A DNA stretch of 19,264 nt from CAMAVK01 sp964362485 (GTDB taxonomy: Archaea; Nanobdellota; Nanobdellia; Woesearchaeales; GW2011-AR9): contig CAYIEX010000013.1 in the NCBI GenBank assembly GCA_964362485.1, forward strand, positions 1 through 19,264, written 5' to 3'. A program made the position numbers and the translations under genes. The notes below the pieces were generated by a model. That model was not told where the DNA came from. It ran no database searches and worked only from the letters and a program-made list of their open reading frames with translations. Of this stretch, positions 14,064 to 19,264 are shown one piece after another (within the stretch, counting starts at the first letter, position 1; each line of letters begins with the position of its first letter).

Positions 14064-14891
14064 ATGGCCTTGCACCCAACGCAGTTAGATTTAGAAGAGA
14101 TTGCGATGAATGGACCGTTTGGGAAGAATTTTCGAGTTAGTAAAAGATCTCAGCAGGTTCGAGTGAGTGAATTGCCTTCATCATTGGATGAGGTTCTCAA
14201 GGAATATGAAAAATTTTTAGGACAGAAAGTTGGTATTTTGGAAAAACACAATAAACTGAGAGGGGTTAGTTTCGTTTTATCTCCTTTAGAAATTGATCGA
14301 TTTATTCAACTTCTTCCCATATTTGAAGATCAAAAAGAATATACCAATAATACTGGTTATTTCGTAACAAAATTACTTGCAAACTCGTATAAAGACGGCG
14401 TGCGGGACGTTACACTTAATTTTGTGGGAATTAAACCTTTTTGTAATTTAGGAGATTATTTTAATGGATATTCTCTCATTAGAGACAATAAATCATTATT
14501 AGGTTTAAATGAGGATCCATTATCTCTTACGATTCAGGGGAAAGTTTTTTCTGCTTTTAGTGAAGCGAGCTATGTTCATGTCGTGATGGACGAAGACGAG
14601 GGCCACTCGTTCTATTGTGCCTCTTCGTTTAAAGTATCTGTGAAAAGAGCGGGACCGTTTAGCTTTGCGGCTATTCGAAAGGCAGAGGTGATAGTCCATG
14701 ATGTCAACGAACCAGAAACATTATTCCAATGTGGGCTTGGTGAGTATGGTGACGATATTAGACCTTACAATATTCAAGTTAAAACACCCAACCTTTCATT
14801 AGTTAAAGTATTTAAGGACCGGATTTCTCAAATTGAAAAAGGAGAACTATATTTTATTGATCCACAAGGAAATGAGGAGAGAGTAGCATAG
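14064..14891 (+). CDS. Conserved tandem paralogue B, unknown function
   Basis: A 275-residue protein of the same length and layout as the preceding gene. It shares EEIAMNGPFGKNF, SKRSQQVRV, EYTNNTGYFVTKLLANSYKDG, TLNFVGIKPFCNLG, the strand-rich segment starting LTIQGKVFSAFSEASYVHV, and the end block ELYFIDPQGNEE. The pair's most constant words are GPFGK, NTG, SY, GIKP and a final D/H-P-D/Q-G. The ATG is one nucleotide past the preceding stop, with GAGGT (14050-14054) as a Shine-Dalgarno site inside the preceding gene, so the two are cotranscribed and probably made together. They may form a heteromer. The cysteines of copy A are mostly not conserved here. Its stop is two nucleotides from the convergent cysS stop. 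Confidence 0.82.
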   Translation: MALHPTQLDLEEIAMNGPFGKNFRVSKRSQQVRVSELPSSLDEVLKEYEKFLGQKVGILEKHNKLRGVSFVLSPLEIDRFIQLLPIFEDQKEYTNNTGYFVTKLLANSYKDGVRDVTLNFVGIKPFCNLGDYFNGYSLIRDNKSLLGLNEDPLSLTIQGKVFSAFSEASYVHVVMDEDEGHSFYCASSFKVSVKRAGPFSFAAIRKAEVIVHDVNEPETLFQCGLGEYGDDIRPYNIQVKTPNLSLVKVFKDRISQIEKGELYFIDPQGNEERVA

Positions 14892-14893
14892 AG

Positions 14894-16294
14894 TCATTCC
14901 TTCTTCAATTCGAAACCCTCTTTAGTGTCCCCCACGATCCAGCCGAGTACTTTGATTTTATCGCGGAGTTCATCGGATTTTTTCCAGTCTTTGTTTTGAC
15001 GAGCGAGAAGTCTTTCTTGGGCTAGCTTGCTTACGGCCGCAGGGATCTTTTCTTCTTTGAGAGTTGCAAGATTGAATCCAAGGACTTCATCGAATTGGAG
15101 TAAAAGAGTGAATTTCTCAGAGGAAGGGAGGGTATCATCTTTGAGCACATCCCACATTGTAGCAAGGGCTTTAGAGGTGTTCATATCATCATTGATTTCA
15201 TCGGTGAAGGTTGTGAGGTAGGTTGATGCTGCATTTGATAGTTTTGATACTTGCTTAGCGCCAATGTTTTTGAGTTCAAGTACTTTTTCATTGAGTCTGC
15301 GCCGAGCGGTTTTTGCTCCTTCCAACCCTTCAAAACTGCAAGTGAGGGGAATGCGATAATGAGTACCCAGGCAGAAGTAACGGTAGTCAAGTGGATCAAT
15401 TCCTTTATCTTTGAGCACGGATAAGGTCAGAAAGTTCTCACCAGATTTTGCCATTTTATCACCGGATGCAAGGACGAGAAACTCGTTATGAAGCCAGTAT
15501 TTAGCCCAGGGCTTAACTCCTAATGAAGTTTCGGACTGGGCAATTTCATTTGTATGATGAACAGGGATGTGATCGATTCCGCCACAGTGGATATCGAATT
15601 GCTCTCCAAGGTATTTTGTTGCCATAGCAGAACACTCAATATGCCAGCCAGGGTATCCTGTTCCCCAAGGAGAGTCCCACTTCATTTCTTGGTCTTGAAA
15701 TTTGGATTTGGTAAACCAGAGAACGAAGTCGTGCTTATTTTTTTTATATTTGTCTTTTTCGATGCGTGCTTTCGTTTCAGCTTTAAGATCAAGTTTTGCG
15801 AGTTTACCATAGTCCGTTAGTTTAGCAGTGTTAAAGTAGACATTGCCGCCAGCAATGTAGGTGAAACCTTTTTTCTCCAGCGTTCTAATCATCCCAATTT
15901 GCTCTTTGATATGATCTGTTGCGCGGCACCAAATGGTCGGCTTGATGAGGTTGAGGGCGAGAAAATCATTTTGGAATGCGTTGGTGTAGAAGTCGGCAAC
16001 TTCCCAGACTGTTTTTCCTTCGCGCTTTGCGCCTTTGAGCATTTTATCTTCACCATCATCAGCATCCGAAGTGAGATGACCGACATCAGTGATGTTCATG
16101 ACATGTTTGACTTTGAATTTGTTAAAGAGAAGTGTACGTTTAAGAATATCTTCGAAGAGGAAGGAGCGAAGATTGCCAATGTGCATGTAGTGATAAACGG
16201 TTGGGCCGCACGTGTACATGGAAACGATTTTCAGATCAATGGGTATGAAGAGTTCTTTTTTACGGGTGAGGGTGTTGTAGAGATTTATTGACAT
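14894..16294 (-). CDS. cysS: Cysteinyl-tRNA synthetase
   Basis: A full-length 466-residue class I synthetase that charges tRNA-Cys. The zinc ligand C29 lies in MYTCGPTVY, and the HIGH-type motif HIGN covers residues 38-41. The second zinc segment is WHIECSAM with the following HCGGIDHIPVHHTNE, and KMAKS covers residues 280-284 (K280 to S284). The C-terminal anticodon-binding part is complete. A TTTAAA box centred 26.5 nt before ATG 16294 marks a leaderless transcript. The box lies in the last codons of the upstream nucleotidyltransferase gene, so cysS can be expressed alone. The 3' end meets the convergent paralogue B with almost no spacer. Confidence 0.97.
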   Translation of the reverse strand: MSINLYNTLTRKKELFIPIDLKIVSMYTCGPTVYHYMHIGNLRSFLFEDILKRTLLFNKFKVKHVMNITDVGHLTSDADDGEDKMLKGAKREGKTVWEVADFYTNAFQNDFLALNLIKPTIWCRATDHIKEQIGMIRTLEKKGFTYIAGGNVYFNTAKLTDYGKLAKLDLKAETKARIEKDKYKKNKHDFVLWFTKSKFQDQEMKWDSPWGTGYPGWHIECSAMATKYLGEQFDIHCGGIDHIPVHHTNEIAQSETSLGVKPWAKYWLHNEFLVLASGDKMAKSGENFLTLSVLKDKGIDPLDYRYFCLGTHYRIPLTCSFEGLEGAKTARRRLNEKVLELKNIGAKQVSKLSNAASTYLTTFTDEINDDMNTSKALATMWDVLKDDTLPSSEKFTLLLQFDEVLGFNLATLKEEKIPAAVSKLAQERLLARQNKDWKKSDELRDKIKVLGWIVGDTKEGFELKKE

Positions 16295-16313
16295 TTTGAA
16301 GCGGGGAGCATAT

Positions 16314-17105
16314 CTACTTTAAATTTTTTTGGTTTATAATCATTTTTTGAAGGAATTTGCCTAATACGTCCCGTGGAGGTTGATTATGCGCAGGAGGAGC
16401 CTGCTCTTCTAAGAATCTTTCGACATATTCATCAATAATAATCATACGATCGATTTTTTCTTTTTCTTTACCTTGTTTTTTAATGGCAATTATCTCTTTG
16501 CATAGTTGTAGAAGGGGAGTTGGAATTTCTGTTCCTATTTTTTGGAGCGTTTCAAGCAGCGAAATGGGGGGCACGGAGTTCTTTGCTTTGACCCATTTTG
16601 CATTGATGAGTCCGCGAAGTGTGTATAAATAGCGTTTATGTGTAACATCGGTGTTGGAAGATATGTACTTGCTGTAATTTGCTTTACATAGTGATTGGTA
16701 ATGATAAAATAAAGCCCGTGGATCAAAATTCTTCAGGGCAAAATGTTGTAGCAGTTTAGGCTGCTTGCCATGGTAGACAATATCGGTAGTAAGCCATTCA
16801 ATGGTCGTTGGATTAGAACTGGAGAGAAGAGTGAGGAACTTAAAAATATCAAAGCCCGAGAGGTCGAGATACGGACTCCGAGTACAGGGCTGTCCCCCTT
16901 TATCAAAGAAGTAATTAAGAACTTCTGGCAATTCTTGAAGTTGGATATAATCTTGAAGTGGTCGGATAAATACAAAACGTACATCGTAATCGCTATCTGC
17001 ACTTTCCATGCGCCAAGCGCGGCTCCCATTCTCGACTGCGAAGAGAATACGGATGTTGTGTTCTTGTTCGATTTGTTTGCAGATGGACTTGATCTTTTGC
17101 CGCAT
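16314..17105 (-). CDS. RlaP/COG3541-like nucleotidyltransferase
   Basis: A 263-residue protein. The N-terminal minimal nucleotidyltransferase (DNA polymerase beta superfamily) has ENGSRAWRMESADSDYDVRFVFI, with G27-S28 and the metal-binding D39 and D41. The family usually reads GSRAWG, so R32 in place of Gly is a local change next to the active site. The later part is helical with TLRGLINAKW (around residue 167), as in COG3541/RlaP proteins, which are often associated with RNA ligases or repair. No RNA ligase is seen in this window. ATG 17105 is chosen over ATG 17147 because a TTATAAA box sits 25 nt upstream and the extra residues look unlike protein. Confidence 0.82.
   Translation of the reverse strand: MRQKIKSICKQIEQEHNIRILFAVENGSRAWRMESADSDYDVRFVFIRPLQDYIQLQELPEVLNYFFDKGGQPCTRSPYLDLSGFDIFKFLTLLSSSNPTTIEWLTTDIVYHGKQPKLLQHFALKNFDPRALFYHYQSLCKANYSKYISSNTDVTHKRYLYTLRGLINAKWVKAKNSVPPISLLETLQKIGTEIPTPLLQLCKEIIAIKKQGKEKEKIDRMIIIDEYVERFLEEQAPPAHNQPPRDVLGKFLQKMIINQKNLK
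16317..16325 (-). promoter_or_regulatory. TATA box for cysS inside the upstream coding end
   Basis: AATTTAAAG on the minus strand encodes the final Asn-Leu-Lys of the nucleotidyltransferase. It is also the TATA box centred about 26 nt before the cysS ATG. Confidence 0.6.
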
Positions 17106-17126
17106 AAGGGAGTAATGCTCACCTAG

Positions 17127-17133
17127 TTTATAA
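17127..17133 (-). promoter_or_regulatory. TATA box for the nucleotidyltransferase
   Basis: TTATAAA on the minus strand is centred 25 nt before ATG 17105. It overlaps the alternative N-terminal extension and argues against that longer start. Confidence 0.5.
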
Positions 17134-17182
17134 TGATAATGGCACATGTTGGAGAGAGATGAAATGGATAAAGAAAAAGGAT

Positions 17183-17914
17183 CTACTCTTCAGGCAAATT
17201 CTCCACTTTTCTTCTTTGGGCTTCCTTTTTGATAGCTTTTCCAAAGATATAGAATGTTCCGAAGGTGAAAAGCCAGCCATAGACTGCTGCAAAATAGAGG
17301 AACCAATCGAGTTTTCCAGCAATGGCGGCGATGAGTATTATAGGATAATAAAATACCTCCACGTAATAAAAATTAGGTAAGATACTTTGGTTCTTTTTTT
17401 CGGTGGCGATGACTTCTTTGGCTTTATCAAGTAATAAACGATGGAATGAATTATACATTGCTCCATTCATGAGAGCTGCGGTGTATGCGAGAAATCCTGC
17501 AACAATGATTAAAAGCGAAGGGTTAGCGCGATAGGCACCGATAATGATGCCAAGATAGAGAAGCAAAACGCCAAAACGACCAAAGTACATGTCCAGAAAC
17601 TGACCATAGATGCTACCCATATTCTTGATTCTGGCAAGACTACCATCCACATAATCCAAATAAAATGAAACCAACCCGAGAACGGCACCAATGATGGAAT
17701 ATACATAGTTTCCTTGAATGAGTAGGATAAATGCGGGTATAGTTAAGCTGAAGCCAAATATAGTGACCATGTTGGGGGTGATGGGTGTTTTGGCAAGAAG
17801 CCGTGCTAAAGGAAGGGAGGAATAACGCATAAAGCGGCGCATAATAACATTATCTGTATCTGGAGAATGGGCCCAATTCTTGACACCGAGCGGAGTCGTC
17901 TTTTCGTCTGACAT
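17183..17914 (-). CDS. CDP-alcohol phosphatidyltransferase family protein, last signature Asp replaced by Gly
   Basis: A 243-residue integral membrane protein with about six membrane segments. Family members move a phosphoalcohol from a CDP-activated donor to an acceptor in lipid headgroup synthesis. The signature D-x2-D-G-x2-A-R-x8-G-x3-D-x3-D is recognisable: D87, D90, G91, A94, R95, G104, D108. The fourth Asp, proposed as the general base, is G112 (codon GGT; Asp would be GAT). It has a hydrophilic N-terminus of about 30 residues and a basic C-terminal tail (KKEAQRRK). It shares a TATA box with the divergent methyltransferase gene. The substrate is unknown, and activity is uncertain because of G112. 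Confidence 0.9.
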   Translation of the reverse strand: MSDEKTTPLGVKNWAHSPDTDNVIMRRFMRYSSLPLARLLAKTPITPNMVTIFGFSLTIPAFILLIQGNYVYSIIGAVLGLVSFYLDYVDGSLARIKNMGSIYGQFLDMYFGRFGVLLLYLGIIIGAYRANPSLLIIVAGFLAYTAALMNGAMYNSFHRLLLDKAKEVIATEKKNQSILPNFYYVEVFYYPIILIAAIAGKLDWFLYFAAVYGWLFTFGTFYIFGKAIKKEAQRRKVENLPEE

Positions 17915-17936
17915 GGAAGAACTTTATTACGCAACA

Positions 17937-17945
17937 CTTTTAAAG
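17937..17945. promoter_or_regulatory. Second shared bidirectional TATA box
   Basis: CTTTTAAAG contains the palindromic core TTTAAA (17939-17944), centred at 17941.5. The divergent start codons at 17914 (minus) and 17968 (plus) lie 27.5 and 26.5 nt away, so this single element can serve both leaderless genes. Confidence 0.6.
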
Positions 17946-17967
17946 ATTTTGGTGCAGTAAATATATA

Positions 17968-18573
17968 ATGACACTACGCGACTTACATTGGGAGAGATTT
18001 TATGCTCAAGATTTTGTACATCAACCATCTAGTTTTGCACAATATTGTGCACCTCTTTTTGGAGAAAATAAAAAGTTAGCTGACGCAGGTTGCGGAAATG
18101 GCCGTGATTCACATTATTTTGCTTCACTAGGACATATTGTAACGGCAGTGGATTTATCAGAGCAGGCGATTGCAGTGGTAAAAGGGTACAAGCACCGGAA
18201 CATAATACCAATTTGTGCGGATATTGCTGGTCTTAATGGTCTTGAAGTGGATGCAGTCTATTCTCGATTCTCTCTTCATTCTGTTCCTGAAGAGACAGAA
18301 GATAAATTTTTAACATGGGCAGCTGGAACTTTACCCCGCAACGGCCGTCTTTTTATTGAAGCGCGAAGTGATAAAGGACTTGCAGAAGGAGACCTTATTT
18401 TTGGAAATGACCATTATAGACGACTATTAAACTATGAGTCGCTTGCTACAAAAATTACTGAGCTTGGTTTTAACATTACTTTTTCTGTTGAGGATAAAGG
18501 ACTTGCTGTCTATCAAAAAGAAGAAATGGTGGAAGACCCTTATGTGGTACGATTTGTTGCTCAGAAAAAATAG
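17968..18573 (+). CDS. Class I SAM-dependent methyltransferase (TehB-like)
   Basis: A 201-residue protein. Motif I is ADAGCGNGRDSHYFASLG (D39 to G45 bind S-adenosylmethionine), followed by the acidic end of strand two, AVDLSEQAI. VYSRFSLHSVPEE is the motif IV region, and GRLFIEARSDKG follows. The short length and RDS after the glycine motif resemble TehB and thiopurine methyltransferase-like enzymes acting on small molecules, but the substrate is not shown. ATG 17968 is 26.5 nt from the shared TATA box. The stop is one nucleotide from the convergent oxidoreductase stop, and its transcript would meet a T7 run (TTATTTTTTTAT) just inside that gene. Confidence 0.88.
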   Translation: MTLRDLHWERFYAQDFVHQPSSFAQYCAPLFGENKKLADAGCGNGRDSHYFASLGHIVTAVDLSEQAIAVVKGYKHRNIIPICADIAGLNGLEVDAVYSRFSLHSVPEETEDKFLTWAAGTLPRNGRLFIEARSDKGLAEGDLIFGNDHYRRLLNYESLATKITELGFNITFSVEDKGLAVYQKEEMVEDPYVVRFVAQKK

Positions 18574-18574
18574 A

Positions 18575-19264
18575 TTATTTTTTTATCTGTTTACTTGCTT
18601 CAAAGCACGCTTTCATGGCTTCGAACGCTCGCCCGAGCGGCACGAGTGGCTGCGTTTCACCGCGAATGGAACGAAAGAAGTTATCCCAATGCTGTTCGTA
18701 GCCTTTATTGACTTTAGACGAAGTAGTACGATCATTGATGGTAAAGCTCTGCCAGTCTTCAATGACAAATACTTTGCCATCAACAACGACTTCAATACGT
18801 TCTTTTGGTGCCTTACTGTTACCATCTTCTGAGCAGATAAGAGTTGCAATAGAGCCGTCTTCAAAGGTAAGTGTTACAACAAGATTGCTATCGCCTAAGA
18901 GATATGGGTCGGGACTCACAAGCGGTGCTGCGTGAACGCTCTTGATGCGACTTCCCGTAAGGTAGAGTGCAAAGTCAAAGAGATGGCAGTATTCGCCAAC
19001 GAGTCTTCCACCACCGGTTTCTTCAGCATAGTACCATGGTTTTCCAAAATTAATTGGGGCTTGCAAACGATGGGTGAGAAGTAATGGATGTTTACGGTTT
19101 TGTAGGCTTTCTTTTAATTGCTTGGCGAGTGGAGCAAAAGGCTTATTGAATCCTACAGTAACTATTGACGATGATTTTCCGGCTACCTTGATAAGATCAT
19201 TACCTTCATGTTCTGTTAAGCAAAGTGGTTTTTCGATGAAAACGTGTTTTTTAGCGTTGATGGC
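18575..19264 (-). CDS. Gfo/Idh/MocA family oxidoreductase (5' part outside the window)
   Basis: The frame is open from the window edge through 229 residues to TAA at 18575-18577. The visible part begins in the end of the Rossmann domain with AKKHVFIEKPL, the family EKP motif whose Lys helps catalysis. It continues with VTVGFNKPFAPL and then the second, substrate-binding domain with GGGRLVGEYCHLFDFALYLTG. The GGGR-GE-CH-DF layout is like proteins acting in surface sugar synthesis, including forms fused to an N-terminal zinc dehydrogenase. Whether that fusion exists here lies beyond the edge. It uses NAD(P) to oxidise or reduce a sugar or related compound. An internal TTG at 19066 is not the true start. 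Confidence 0.9.
   Translation of the reverse strand, partial: AINAKKHVFIEKPLCLTEHEGNDLIKVAGKSSSIVTVGFNKPFAPLAKQLKESLQNRKHPLLLTHRLQAPINFGKPWYYAEETGGGRLVGEYCHLFDFALYLTGSRIKSVHAAPLVSPDPYLLGDSNLVVTLTFEDGSIATLICSEDGNSKAPKERIEVVVDGKVFVIEDWQSFTINDRTTSSKVNKGYEQHWDNFFRSIRGETQPLVPLGRAFEAMKACFEASKQIKK

Noticed and set aside
15554..16291. Plus-strand frames opposite cysS
   Set aside because: They are antisense shadows of a fully recognisable synthetase gene.
1..19264. CRISPR arrays, insertion sequences, att sites or integrases
   Set aside because: No regularly spaced repeats, terminal inverted repeats with transposase frames, or integrase-like proteins were found.

Overview
The window looks archaeal, most likely a DPANN-type genome such as a Woesearchaeota or Pacearchaeota relative. 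That placement is inferred from gene content and promoter style, not from a marker gene. The clearest evidence is transcriptional. Nearly every gene that can begin a transcript has a TTTAAA or TTTATA-like box centred about 25-27 nt upstream of an ATG, which is the archaeal leaderless arrangement. Genes inside operons instead carry a Shine-Dalgarno motif complementary to the 16S tail (GGAG, GGTGA). No bacterial -35/-10 promoters are evident. The DNA is AT-rich and densely packed, with several intergenic distances of only 1-5 nt.

Layout. 1-76: the 3' end of an unidentified gene. 201-1233: a RadC-type JAMM protein and a small two-helix membrane protein. 1407-4727: a large lipoprotein and a secreted transglutaminase-fold protein. 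4728-5291: the only long AT-rich gap. It holds a tiny complete transcription unit on the minus strand encoding a 16-residue Lys/Ala peptide, plus palindromes and a stem-loop. 5292-5906: a stand-alone ThiI-type PP-loop protein.

5966-11205 is a glycan-assembly neighbourhood. A family 2 glycosyltransferase and an AglD-like flippase form one operon. They diverge from a 630-residue GT-C-like membrane protein, and both directions share one perfectly palindromic TATA box. A GDP-mannose mannosyl hydrolase-like Nudix gene with an in-frame TGA, a small unknown protein and a second family 2 glycosyltransferase follow. Together these could make and flip lipid-linked sugars and transfer them to a surface acceptor.

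11236-13108: a two-gene operon of a thioredoxin-fold protein (CxxC) and a DUF3179 lipoprotein (CPVC), probably redox or copper related. 13235-14891: a tandem pair of paralogues of no family I recognise. 14894-16294: cysteinyl-tRNA synthetase. 16314-17105: a RlaP/COG3541-like nucleotidyltransferase. 17183-17914: a CDP-alcohol phosphatidyltransferase lacking the last Asp of its signature. 17968-18573: a class I methyltransferase, again sharing a TATA box with its divergent neighbour. 18575-19264: a Gfo/Idh/MocA oxidoreductase cut off by the window edge.

The points most worth following up are the 16-codon transcription unit, the symmetric bidirectional TATA boxes, the interrupted Nudix gene, the CDP-alcohol phosphatidyltransferase with an altered active site, and the unknown tandem paralogues. 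No rRNA, tRNA, CRISPR array, insertion sequence or integrase was found.
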